In this document: positions 1 to 6,443 of the stretch, piece by piece
Position numbering within the stretch: the first letter of the stretch is position 1
Layout of the letters: each line of letters begins with the position of its first letter
Assembly (NCBI GenBank): GCA_036375275.1
Contig: DASUSF010000384.1
Location: 1 to 8,120, forward strand
Source of the DNA: DASUSF01 sp036375275
GTDB lineage: Bacteria > Pseudomonadota > Alphaproteobacteria > Geminicoccales > Geminicoccaceae
Reading direction: 5' to 3'
Length of the DNA stretch: 8,120 nucleotides
Program-made: the position numbers and the translations under genes
Notes under the pieces: generated by a model
Told to the model about the DNA's origin: nothing
Database searches by the model: none
Seen by the model: only the letters and a program-made list of their open reading frames with translations

Positions 1-198
1 GAGACGCCGATCCCGCTGTTCAACTACGTCGCCCACATCCGGCTCGTCCCGGTGACCGACGGCGACCGAACCTTCTGGAGCTGGGAGGGCCGGTTCACGA
101 CCCGCCGCGACGAGGAGGCGGCGATGACCGGGCTGGTCGGCGAAGGCATCTTCGAGGCCGGCTTTTCCGCGATCCGCACGCACCTGGAGGGGGGATGA
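1..198 (+). CDS. SRPBCC (polyketide cyclase/dehydrase-like) protein, 3' end only
   Basis: This is the last 65 codons of a gene whose start lies before the window; it ends at TGA 196-198. The visible peptide has the pattern of the C-terminal half of SRPBCC/START-like proteins: a beta strand (FNYVAHIRLVPVTDG), a second strand carrying FWSWEGRF, then a long amphipathic helix ending in GIFEAGFSAIRTHLEGG. That layout is typical of the small MxaD/polyketide-cyclase group, which bind hydrophobic ligands. CoxG of CO dehydrogenase operons is also an SRPBCC protein, so its place before a cox-like cluster is suggestive. The fragment does not show CoxG-specific features that I can name. Ligand and role are unknown. 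A 133-nt gap separates it from the next gene, so co-transcription is possible but not evident. Confidence 0.75.
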   Translation, partial: ETPIPLFNYVAHIRLVPVTDGDRTFWSWEGRFTTRRDEEAAMTGLVGEGIFEAGFSAIRTHLEGG

Positions 199-202
199 CC
201 CC

Positions 203-222
203 GTTGCCGGCATTTCGGCGAC
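203..222 (+). other. Small hairpin just after the SRPBCC gene
   Basis: Bases 203-209 (gttgccg) can pair with 216-222 (cggcgac), giving a 7-bp stem with one G-T/U wobble and a 6-base loop, starting 4 nt after the stop codon. No T-run follows, so it is not a classical Rho-independent terminator. It could still be a weak 3'-end or mRNA-stability structure, or chance in GC-rich DNA. Confidence 0.25.
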
Positions 223-230
223 GGCTGCCC

Positions 231-271
231 GCAGGTGCCGAGGACGTCCTCCACCCGGATCGAGGACCTGC
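231..271. promoter_or_regulatory. Nested inverted repeat upstream of the hydroxylase operon, possible operator
   Basis: A perfect 12-bp palindrome, gaggacgtcctc, occupies 240-251. It is flanked by a wider 6-bp inverted repeat, gcaggt at 231-236 and acctgc at 266-271. A further 5-bp inverted repeat with a 3-base spacer lies at 280-292. The whole set falls in the only non-coding gap before the operon, 80-100 bp before the first start codon, where a regulator site would be expected. No convincing -35/-10 pair could be read. Function is inferred from position and symmetry only. Confidence 0.3.
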
Positions 272-331
272 CAAGCGCGCCGGCTCCGCCGGTCGAAGAT
301 CCTCGAGCCGAGCGACCCCGGAACGGCCGCC

Positions 332-1153
332 ATGCCGGTGACGGTGCAGACCTTCCCGACGGTCGGCGAGGCCGCCGCCGCGTTCGCGAGCGAGCGGGAG
401 GCGCGGTTCTTCGGCGGCGGCACGCTGATCATGCGCCGGATCAACGAGGGCGCGCCGCCGTTCCGGACCGTCATCCGGACCACCGACCCCCGGCTCCGCG
501 AGATCCGGAGCTCGGGCGCGCGGATCGTGATCGGCGCCCATGTCACCATGGCCGGGGTGCTGGCCAGCCGCGAGCTCGACTTCCTGCACCCGGTCGCGCG
601 GGCGGTCGGCGGGCCGGCGGTGCGGAGCCAGGCGACGGTCGGCGGCAACCTGTTCGCGCGCACCCCCTACGGCGACTTCACCGCGGCGTTGCTCGCTCTC
701 GACGGCGTCGCCCTCATCCAGGGCAGCTACGGCAGCCGCGAGATGCCTATCACGGACCTGCTCGCCACGCCTGGTCGCTCGATCGGCGAGGTCCTGGTGA
801 CCGCCGTCTCGATCGACCGGCCGACGAGCCGGGACGCGTTCCGGTTCCGGAAGGTCAGCCGGGTCAGGCCCAAGGGCGTCTCGGTGCTCTCGATCGCGGC
901 GCACCTGCCGGGGGGCGCCCGGGTCCAGGACGCCCGCGTGGCCTACGGCGCCATGGCGCCGACGCCGATCCGGTCGCCCGCGGTCGAGCGCGCGCTCGAG
1001 GGGCGGACCCTCGACCGGGACGGCATCCAGCCGGCGCTCGCGGTGGCGCTCCAGGACGCTGCCCCCGCGGACGATCCGATCGCGAGCGCCTGGTACCGGC
1101 GCGAGGTCCTGCCGGTGCACCTCCGGAGGCTCCTGCTCGGAGAGACGCCTTGA
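332..1153 (+). CDS. Molybdenum hydroxylase FAD-binding subunit (CoxM/XdhB-type)
   Basis: This 273-residue protein is the medium subunit of a xanthine dehydrogenase-family enzyme. It holds FAD and passes electrons from the 2Fe-2S subunit to the final acceptor. The N-terminal PCMH-type FAD domain shows the two diphosphate-binding loops: FFGGGTL at 26-32 and TVGGN at 102-106, followed by TPYGDF at 111-116 where the family usually has S/TPxGD. The C-terminal domain (about 165-270) has the usual pattern of a KVSR..PKG segment and AYGAMAPTPIR at 204-214. The length is normal for CoxM-like subunits and leaves no room for the extra 4Fe-4S insertion of 4-hydroxybenzoyl-CoA reductase. ATG 332 gives the expected N-terminus (VQTFPTVGEAAAAF), although its ribosome binding site is weak (ccggaa at 318-323). 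Its stop overlaps the TTG start of the next gene, implying translational coupling. Confidence 0.93.
   Translation: MPVTVQTFPTVGEAAAAFASEREARFFGGGTLIMRRINEGAPPFRTVIRTTDPRLREIRSSGARIVIGAHVTMAGVLASRELDFLHPVARAVGGPAVRSQATVGGNLFARTPYGDFTAALLALDGVALIQGSYGSREMPITDLLATPGRSIGEVLVTAVSIDRPTSRDAFRFRKVSRVRPKGVSVLSIAAHLPGGARVQDARVAYGAMAPTPIRSPAVERALEGRTLDRDGIQPALAVALQDAAPADDPIASAWYRREVLPVHLRRLLLGETP
1139..1144 (+). promoter_or_regulatory. Ribosome binding site supporting the TTG start of the 2Fe-2S subunit
   Basis: The sequence ggagag lies 5 nt before TTG 1150, inside the end of the FAD-subunit gene. It fits initiation at TTG, which is the only candidate placing the protein's beta-grasp N-terminus correctly. 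The first in-frame ATG falls after the first iron-sulphur cluster. Confidence 0.6.
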
Positions 1154-1629
1154 GCCGGAAGCCGGTCCAGTTCCGCCTCAACGGGTCGGACAAGGCGGTT
1201 TTCGCCGAAGACGGCCAGAACCTGCTCGATGTGCTCCGCCGCGGCGTCGGCGACTTCTCGCCCAAGTACGGCTGCGGCCAGGGGACCTGCGGGGTGTGCA
1301 CGGTCCTGATCGACGGCGACGTGCACCTCGCCTGCCTGACCCTCGCCGAGACCTGCGAGGGGCGGAGCATCGAGACCGCGAGCGGGCTCGCCGGCCCCGA
1401 CCTGCACCCGCTGCAGAAGGCGTTCATGGACCACTTCGCGGCCCAGTGCGGCTACTGCACGCCCGGGATGCTGATGGCGGCGAAGGCGCTCCTCGACAGG
1501 AACCCGCGCCCGAGCCGGGACGACGTGGTCGACGCCATCAGCGGCAACATCTGCCGCTGCACCGGCTACGAGCCGATCATCGAGGCGATCCTGGATGCGG
1601 CTGCGGGCGGCGGCCGGAGGTTCGCTTGA
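1150..1629 (+). CDS. Molybdenum hydroxylase 2Fe-2S subunit (CoxS-type)
   Basis: This 159-residue small subunit carries two 2Fe-2S clusters that relay electrons from the molybdenum site to FAD. The N-terminal plant-ferredoxin-like domain has C42, C47, C50 (CGQGTCGVC) and C62. The C-terminal helical domain has C100, C103 (CGYCTPGM) and C135, C137 (ICRCTGY). All eight cluster ligands are present and the length is typical. The start is read as TTG at 1150 within a TTGA overlap with the preceding stop. It is supported by a good ribosome binding site at 1139-1144 and by the N-terminal sequence SRKPVQFRLNG, which matches the usual opening strand of the family. The open frame extends upstream to 235, but that part is an out-of-phase reading of the FAD-subunit gene. 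Confidence 0.95.
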   Translation: MSRKPVQFRLNGSDKAVFAEDGQNLLDVLRRGVGDFSPKYGCGQGTCGVCTVLIDGDVHLACLTLAETCEGRSIETASGLAGPDLHPLQKAFMDHFAAQCGYCTPGMLMAAKALLDRNPRPSRDDVVDAISGNICRCTGYEPIIEAILDAAAGGGRRFA

Positions 1630-1664
1630 TGACGCGACTCAAGGCGCCATCGCGCCCCAAGAGG

Positions 1665-1756
1665 GTCATGCGCGGGCTCGACCCGCGCATCCAGAGGTGG
1701 CCGGCTTCAGGCTGCCCGCGGCCATCCTGGATCGCCGGGTCGAGCCCGGCGATGAC
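1665..1756. repeat. Bipartite palindromic intergenic repeat (alphaproteobacterial REP-like element)
   Basis: Two 29-base arms, 1665-1693 and 1728-1756, are inverted copies of each other at 23 of 29 positions, separated by 34 bases. Each arm is itself a perfect hairpin: 1670-1676 pairs with 1682-1688 (7 bp, loop ctcga), and 1733-1739 pairs with 1745-1751 (7 bp, loop tcgag). The six arm-to-arm mismatches fall in the stems and are compensated within each arm, and the two loops are complementary. Translated, the element reads RVMRGLDPRIQ...WIAGSSPAMTS, a repeat-derived peptide common in alphaproteobacterial misannotations. It fills most of the 159-nt gap between the 2Fe-2S and L1 genes, otherwise the only loose junction in the operon. 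Confidence 0.85.
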
Positions 1757-1788
1757 AAGTTAGCGAAGCGTCAGCGCCGAGGGACCAG

Positions 1789-3417
1789 ATGCTGGAATTT
1801 CGCAAGGACATCTTCGCCGACGAGCGGGACGACGACCTGAACGAGATCGGCAAGCCGACCCAGCGCCAGGACATGCTCGGCCACGTCACCGGGCGGTCCC
1901 GCTACTTCGACGACCACGCCTTCGAGGGGCTCCTGCATCTCAAGGTGCTCCGAAGCCCGCATCACCATGCCCGGATCCGCCGGATCGACACGTCCGCCGC
2001 CGAGCGGGCGCCGGGCGTGAAGCGGGTGATCCGGGCGGCCGACGTCCCGGTAAACCTCAACACCCTCCTCTCGCTCCTCAACTTCGGCAAGGACGACGAG
2101 CCGACCCTCGCCCACGACAAGGTCCGCTACCGGGGCGAGCCGGTGATCGCGGTGATCGCGGACAGCGAGGCGGCGGCGCACGAGGCGCTCGCGCTCGTCC
2201 GGGTCGACTACGAGGAGCTGCCGGCGGTGTTCGACGTCGAGGACGCGCTGAAGCCCGGAGCCCCCGTGGTGAACGAGGTCTATCCCACGAACACCTTCGA
2301 GTACCACGGCCGCTACGACCACCAGAAGCTCCGCTTCGGCGACGTCGAGCGCGGCTTTCGGGAGGCCGACCACGTGCTCGAGGCGACCTACCAGATGTCG
2401 CCGATCGAGCACGCGCCGACCGAGCCGAACGGCTGCATCGCCGCACCCGAGACCAACGACCGCTTCGTCTGCCACACCTCGACCCAGGCGCTGTTCTTCT
2501 CGGTCGACACCTCGGCCAAGATCCTGAACGTCCCGTCCAACCGCCTGCACTTCATCGGCGGCACCGTCGGCGGCGGCTTCGGGGGCAAGGTCGACACGCT
2601 CACCGAGCCGCTGGCACTCCTCGGCGCCATGCTCACCGGGCGCCCGGTCCGCTACGCCTTCGATCGCGAGGAGGAGATGCAGTCCGGCCCGCCGCGCGGC
2701 GCCGAGCGCTGGCTGATCAAGGACGGCGTGATGAACGACGGCCGGATCGTCGCGCGCCAGATCCGCGGCTACTTCGACAGCGGCGCCTACACCCGGCTCT
2801 CGAGCTATGCGGTCGTGAAGTGCGTCGGGCATCTTCCGGGGCCGTACACGATTCCGAACGTCTCCGCCGACGTGTACTGCGTCTACACCAACCGGACGCC
2901 CGCGACCGCGATGCGCGGCTTCGGCGTGACCGGCGTCGACTTCGCGATCGAGTGCCACATGGACAAGCTCGCCGAGCGGGTCGGGATGGACCCGGTCGAG
3001 TTCCGGATCCTGAACGCGTACCGGGATGGCGACATGAAGGCGCACCGGCGGGAAGCCAAGAACTGCGCGCTGGTCGAGTGCTGCCAGGTCGCGGCGGAGA
3101 AGGCGAGGTGGCCGATCCGGGACGCGTTCCGGCGCATGTCGTCCCTGACCGGCGGGGGTGGCCGGCGGGCGGAGATCCCGGCCACGCCCCGGGAGCCGGC
3201 GCCGGCGCCGCGCGAGTTCCCGCAGCCGCAGCACCTCCCGCCCTACGAGCGTCCCGCCGCCGTGGAGCGGCCGCCGGAAGAGCCGCGCTGGCCGTCCTAC
3301 GAGCGCCCGGCGCCGCCCTCTCCTTCGCGGGCGCCCGAGCCGGCGCAGGTCGCCGACGCACCGCGTCCGGCAGCGGCGCGCCGGTTCTCCTCGGTCTTCG
3401 GCACCCGGAGGCGGTGA
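1789..3417 (+). CDS. Molybdenum hydroxylase large subunit, N-terminal part (L1), with proline-rich tail
   Basis: This 542-residue protein corresponds to the first two-thirds of a XDH/aldehyde-oxidase molybdopterin subunit. Residues about 20-145 are the a/b-hammerhead domain (GKPTQRQDMLGHVTGRSRYF, then VRYRGEPVIAVIADS). Residues about 160-445 are the first Mo-cofactor domain, with HTSTQ ending at Q233, the glycine loop GGTVGGGFGGK at 257-267, and the active-site loop ATAMRGFGVTG around R376. That loop is XDH-like and lacks the AYRCSFR motif of true CO dehydrogenase. After about residue 450 the protein leaves the family and runs into a low-complexity tail (22 Pro in the last 88 residues, two YERPA motifs) ending in a basic RRFSSVFGTRRR. 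The second Mo-cofactor domain is missing here and is encoded by the next gene. Start ATG 1789 has gaggga close upstream (1779-1784). Substrate not identifiable from sequence. Confidence 0.9.
   Translation: MLEFRKDIFADERDDDLNEIGKPTQRQDMLGHVTGRSRYFDDHAFEGLLHLKVLRSPHHHARIRRIDTSAAERAPGVKRVIRAADVPVNLNTLLSLLNFGKDDEPTLAHDKVRYRGEPVIAVIADSEAAAHEALALVRVDYEELPAVFDVEDALKPGAPVVNEVYPTNTFEYHGRYDHQKLRFGDVERGFREADHVLEATYQMSPIEHAPTEPNGCIAAPETNDRFVCHTSTQALFFSVDTSAKILNVPSNRLHFIGGTVGGGFGGKVDTLTEPLALLGAMLTGRPVRYAFDREEEMQSGPPRGAERWLIKDGVMNDGRIVARQIRGYFDSGAYTRLSSYAVVKCVGHLPGPYTIPNVSADVYCVYTNRTPATAMRGFGVTGVDFAIECHMDKLAERVGMDPVEFRILNAYRDGDMKAHRREAKNCALVECCQVAAEKARWPIRDAFRRMSSLTGGGGRRAEIPATPREPAPAPREFPQPQHLPPYERPAAVERPPEEPRWPSYERPAPPSPSRAPEPAQVADAPRPAAARRFSSVFGTRRR
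3130..3414 (+). other. Proline-rich C-terminal tail of L1
   Basis: Codons for residues about 448-542 of L1 encode a Pro/Arg/Ala/Glu-rich segment, probably disordered. It has a GGGGRR opening, a PPYERPAAVERPP block and a related PSYERPAPPSP block, and a basic end. The repeated YERPA motif shows this reading frame is really translated and is not an accidental read-through. It sits exactly where an intact family member would continue into the second Mo-cofactor domain. It might tether L1 to L2 or to the maturation proteins; that is inference. Confidence 0.7.
3407..3411 (+). promoter_or_regulatory. Ribosome binding site for L2 inside the end of L1
   Basis: A strong Shine-Dalgarno ggagg lies 5 nt before ATG 3417, which overlaps the L1 stop (tgatg). 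It argues that L2 is initiated independently or by re-initiation and is not made by frameshifting. It also favours ATG 3417 over GTG 3414, which would leave only 2 nt of spacing. Confidence 0.65.
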
Positions 3418-4442
3418 TGGCGCTGCATCGGGGCAGGGGCGTGGCGTCGATCAACTACCCGATCGGGATGAACCTCGGCGGCGACCCGAGCCAGGCGCTG
3501 GTCCATTCCAACCCCTCCGGCAAGTTCACGGTCGCGCTGTCCTCGATCGACCTCGGCCAGGGGATGAAGTCGGTGACCCGGCAGATCTGCGCCGAGACCC
3601 TCGGCATCCCGGTCGAGGACGTCTACGTCGACACCGCGGACAGCGACACCGGCCCGCACTGCATGGGGAGCTTCGCGAGCCGCGGCACGCACCGGGTCGG
3701 CAACGCCGTGATCGCCGCCGCCAAGGAAGCCCGCGCGGTGATGATGGAGGCGGCGGCGGAGGAGCTGGAAGTTAGCCCCGCCGACCTCGAGACCGACGGC
3801 AAGGGCAACATCCAGGTCAAGGGCGCGCCGTCGCGGCGGATCAGCACGCGGGACGTCGCGATTGCCGCCCAGTTCAAGCAGGGCCGGACCATCTCCGGCC
3901 GCGGCATCTTCCTGGTCCCGCTCTCCGACGTCGACCCCGAGACCGGCGAGATGACCCCGGTCACCTGCTACGCCCACGCCTGCCTGATCGCCGAGGTCGA
4001 GGTCGACGACGAGACCGGCGAGGTCCGGATGGTCGAGATGAACTCGGCCTACGAGCTCGGCCGCGCCCTCAACCCGAAGCTGGTCGAGCAGCAGCTGGTC
4101 GGTGGCGCCTGGATGGGCATGAGCCACGCCCTGTTCGAGACCACCGAGCCGTACTATCCCGACCGCCGCCACGGGCCTCGCGACTTCAACGAGTACCCGA
4201 TGCCGGGGCCGGGCGACATCTGCCCGCACCACATCGCGGTGCTGGAGCGCCCGGCGCCGGACGGGCCGTTCGGCGGCAAGGGGCCGGGCGAGATGTGCGC
4301 GAACCCGGTGCTGCCGGCGGTCGCGAACGCGATCTACAACGCCGTCGGGGTGCGGGTCGACACGCTGCCGATCACGCCCGAGAAGGTGCTTCGCGGGCTC
4401 AAGGCCCAGGGCGGCGCCCGCCCGCAGGCCCGGGGCGGCTGA
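3417..4442 (+). CDS. Molybdenum hydroxylase large subunit, C-terminal part (L2)
   Basis: This 341-residue protein supplies the second Mo-cofactor-binding domain that L1 lacks. Visible family landmarks are the opening GRGVASINYPIGMN, the SIDLGQG loop at 43-49, the SFASRGTHRVGNAV cofactor segment at 85-98, GRALNPKLVEQQLVGG at 215-230, and the near-C-terminal FGGKGPGE with E292, the position of the catalytic glutamate that activates the Mo-bound water in this family. L1 without its tail (about 450) plus L2 (341) comes to about 790 residues, the size of a normal single-chain large subunit. The two must therefore combine to form one active site. A comparable two-piece large subunit is known in nicotinate dehydrogenase of Eubacterium barkeri (NdhL/NdhM). 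The ATG overlaps the L1 stop by one base and has its own ggagg. No sign of decay is visible. Confidence 0.9.
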   Translation: MALHRGRGVASINYPIGMNLGGDPSQALVHSNPSGKFTVALSSIDLGQGMKSVTRQICAETLGIPVEDVYVDTADSDTGPHCMGSFASRGTHRVGNAVIAAAKEARAVMMEAAAEELEVSPADLETDGKGNIQVKGAPSRRISTRDVAIAAQFKQGRTISGRGIFLVPLSDVDPETGEMTPVTCYAHACLIAEVEVDDETGEVRMVEMNSAYELGRALNPKLVEQQLVGGAWMGMSHALFETTEPYYPDRRHGPRDFNEYPMPGPGDICPHHIAVLERPAPDGPFGGKGPGEMCANPVLPAVANAIYNAVGVRVDTLPITPEKVLRGLKAQGGARPQARGG

Positions 4443-4446
4443 GCCC

Positions 4447-5328
4447 GTGCCGGGCGGTCGCGAGGTGGTCGGGATCGACGGGCCGGAGACGCTCGACCGC
4501 GCGCTCCGGGCCGCCCTCTACCTCGCCGGCGAGGGGCTCTCGACCGCGGCCTACCTCGCGCTCGCGCTCGGCAAGCCGCTGCTGCTCGAAGGCTCGCCCG
4601 GGGTCGGCAAGACCGAGGCCGCGAAGGCGATCGCCTCGGTCCTCGGCCGGCGGCTGATCCGGCTCCAGTGCTACGAAGGCATCGACGCGGCGAACGCTCT
4701 CTACGAGTGGAACTACCCGCGCCAGATGCTGGCGATCCGCCAGGCCGGCGACCGCCCGATCGACATCTACACCGACGACTTCCTGATCCCGCGGCCGATG
4801 CTCGAAGCCCTTCGTGAGCCGGACGACGCCGTCCTCCTGATCGACGAGATCGACCGCGCCGACCACGAGTTCGAGGCGTTCCTGCTCGAGTTCCTGTCCG
4901 ACTTCCAGATCTCGATCCCCGAGCGGGGCACGATCCGCGCCTTCGAGCGGCCGGTCGTCATCCTGACCTCGAACCGGACCCGGGAGCTGCACGAGGCGCT
5001 ACGCCGCCGCTGCATCTACCACTGGATCGACTACCCGGCCCCGGCCGAGGAGGCGGAGATCGTGATGATGCGGGCGAGCGGGGTCGCGCGCGAGACCGCG
5101 CGCGCCGTGGTGCAGGCGGTCGGGAGCCTCCGCCGCGAGCCGCTCAGCAAGCCGCCCGGGATCGCCGAGACGGTCGACTGGGCGGAGGCGGCGACGCTGC
5201 TCCATCAGCGGGGCGCCGCCTGGCCGGACGCGTTCCGGCGCGCGGTCGGCGCGGCGCTCAAGGACGAGGAGGACATGGCCTTCCTCGGCCGGCGGCTGGA
5301 CGACATCGTCCGGGACGCGGCCGCATGA
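4447..5328 (+). CDS. MoxR-family AAA+ ATPase, CoxD-like maturation factor
   Basis: This 293-residue AAA+ ATPase has Walker A GSPGVGKTE at 49-57, Walker B LLIDEID at 130-136, sensor-1 asparagine N176 in VVILTSN, and an arginine-finger region at R186-R188. Together with the VWA gene that follows, it matches the CoxD-CoxE pair. In Afipia (Oligotropha) carboxidovorans, CoxD is an ATP-dependent chaperone that opens apo-CO dehydrogenase so that its bimetallic site can be completed. Here it most likely remodels the L1/L2 hydroxylase, for example for sulphuration of the molybdenum centre; that is inference. The start is read as GTG 4447, 4 nt after the L2 stop, because the first in-frame ATG lies beyond Walker A. 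The ribosome binding site is poor, so coupling to L2 translation is likely. Its end overlaps the next gene as ATGA. Confidence 0.9.
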   Translation: MPGGREVVGIDGPETLDRALRAALYLAGEGLSTAAYLALALGKPLLLEGSPGVGKTEAAKAIASVLGRRLIRLQCYEGIDAANALYEWNYPRQMLAIRQAGDRPIDIYTDDFLIPRPMLEALREPDDAVLLIDEIDRADHEFEAFLLEFLSDFQISIPERGTIRAFERPVVILTSNRTRELHEALRRRCIYHWIDYPAPAEEAEIVMMRASGVARETARAVVQAVGSLRREPLSKPPGIAETVDWAEAATLLHQRGAAWPDAFRRAVGAALKDEEDMAFLGRRLDDIVRDAAA

Positions 5329-6443
5329 GCGAAGCGCTGCCGGGGGCCGCCCGCCCGTTCGTCGCCTTCACGGGCCTGCTCCGGGCGCACGGGTTCAGCA
5401 TCGCGCCGGAGCAGACCACGGCCTTGATGGCCGGGACGACGCTCCTCGGCCCGAGGAGCATCGACGACGTCCGCCGGGCCGCGCGGGCGACGCTCGCCCC
5501 GCCCCCCGAGCGCATGGCCGAGTTCGACGCGCTGTTCAGCGCCTTCTTCGAGGGCCGGGAGGTCGTGGCGCCGGCCCCGGGCGAAGCCGAGAGCGAGGAC
5601 GAGGTCCGGGTCCGGGACGAGGGGATGGATCGGCTCGAGCTCCCGGAAGCGGGCGAGCAGCGCGAGGCCGGCGAGGCCGCGACGGCGGCCGAGGTTCTGG
5701 GCGCTCGGCGCCTGCTGCCGCTTCGGGACGACGACCTGCTCCGCCGGCTCGCGCGCCAGGCCCCCGCGCGCCTCCCGCAGCGGCGGGTCCGGAGGCGGCG
5801 GGTCGCGCGCGCCGGCGACCGGATCGCGCTCCGCCGGGCCCTCCGGCTGGCAGTCAGGAACGACGGCGAGGTGATGCGGCTGCCCCGGCTCCGGCGGCGG
5901 AGCGCGCTGCGGGCGGTGCTGCTGCTGATCGACGTCTCGGGCTCGATGAAGGCCCGGAGCGACGAGCATCTCCGCTTCGCCCACACGCTGGTGCGCGCGT
6001 TGCCCCGGATCGAGGTGTTCACGTTCGGGACCCGCCTCACCCGGGTCACCCGCCCGCTCAGGCTCCGCCACCAGGAGCAGGCGCTCGAGGCCGCGTCCGC
6101 GATGGTGCCGGACTGGGACGGCGGGACCCGGATCGGGGACGCGCTCCAGGCTTTTCTCGCGGTCCCGCGCTTCGCCGGGTTCGCGCGCGGCGCCTACGTC
6201 CTGATCCTCTCCGACGGCCTCGAGCGGGGCGAGCCCGACGCCATGGTCGATGCGGTCCGGCGCCTTCGACGGCGGGCCTGGCGGCTCGACTGGCTGACCC
6301 CGCTCGCCGCGGACCCGGCCTTCGAGCCACGAACGGCGGGCCTCGCGGGAGCCCTCCCCTTCATCGACCGTCTGGGCGACGGCAGCTCGCTTGCCGCCGT
6401 CACCCGCCACGTCCTCTCCGGAACCCGGGCCCGCGCCGCATGA
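5325..6443 (+). CDS. VWA-domain protein, CoxE-like maturation factor
   Basis: This 372-residue protein has a helical N-terminal region (1-80), an acidic stretch (about 85-120), a strongly arginine-rich stretch (about 128-197), and a von Willebrand A domain from about 198 to the end. The metal-ion-dependent adhesion site is complete: D203-x-S205-x-S207 in LLIDVSGSMK, T268 in WDGGTR, and D297 in LILSDG. CoxE-family proteins partner with the MoxR ATPase encoded next to them, and MoxR-VWA pairs act together as metal-insertion or remodelling chaperones. The ATG overlaps the upstream stop (ATGA), and its own stop overlaps the amidohydrolase start in the same way. The acidic-then-basic linker is usual for this family as I know it. 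The client is presumably the hydroxylase encoded just upstream. Confidence 0.9.
   Translation: MSEALPGAARPFVAFTGLLRAHGFSIAPEQTTALMAGTTLLGPRSIDDVRRAARATLAPPPERMAEFDALFSAFFEGREVVAPAPGEAESEDEVRVRDEGMDRLELPEAGEQREAGEAATAAEVLGARRLLPLRDDDLLRRLARQAPARLPQRRVRRRRVARAGDRIALRRALRLAVRNDGEVMRLPRLRRRSALRAVLLLIDVSGSMKARSDEHLRFAHTLVRALPRIEVFTFGTRLTRVTRPLRLRHQEQALEAASAMVPDWDGGTRIGDALQAFLAVPRFAGFARGAYVLILSDGLERGEPDAMVDAVRRLRRRAWRLDWLTPLAADPAFEPRTAGLAGALPFIDRLGDGSSLAAVTRHVLSGTRARAA

Noticed and set aside
1629..1763. A 44-codon open frame starting with ATG overlapping the 2Fe-2S stop (ATGA) and ending at TAG 1761-1763.
   Set aside because: Almost all of it is the palindromic repeat read as protein (RVMRGLDPRIQ...SPAMTS), a known kind of false peptide in alphaproteobacteria, and the start context shows no ribosome binding site.
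1771..3234. Long open frame on the minus strand opposite L1 (487 codons).
   Set aside because: GC-rich DNA with strong codon bias leaves the opposite strand open. The translation is Arg/Val/Asp-rich with no recognisable domain, whereas the plus strand encodes a clear family protein.
3380..3440. Possible programmed -1 frameshift fusing L1 and L2.
   Set aside because: The frames are in the right relation for a -1 shift, but I see no slippery heptamer. A good ggagg at 3407-3411 with an overlapping ATG explains L2 by ordinary re-initiation.
1789..4442. L1/L2 as a broken pseudogene.
   Set aside because: Both parts keep their key motifs, the break lies between domains, and the tail has organised repeats in frame, so decay is unlikely.
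332..4442. Naming the enzyme a carbon monoxide dehydrogenase (coxMSL).
   Set aside because: The Cys-bearing active-site loop of CoxL is absent and the large subunit is split, so gene symbols were left blank.
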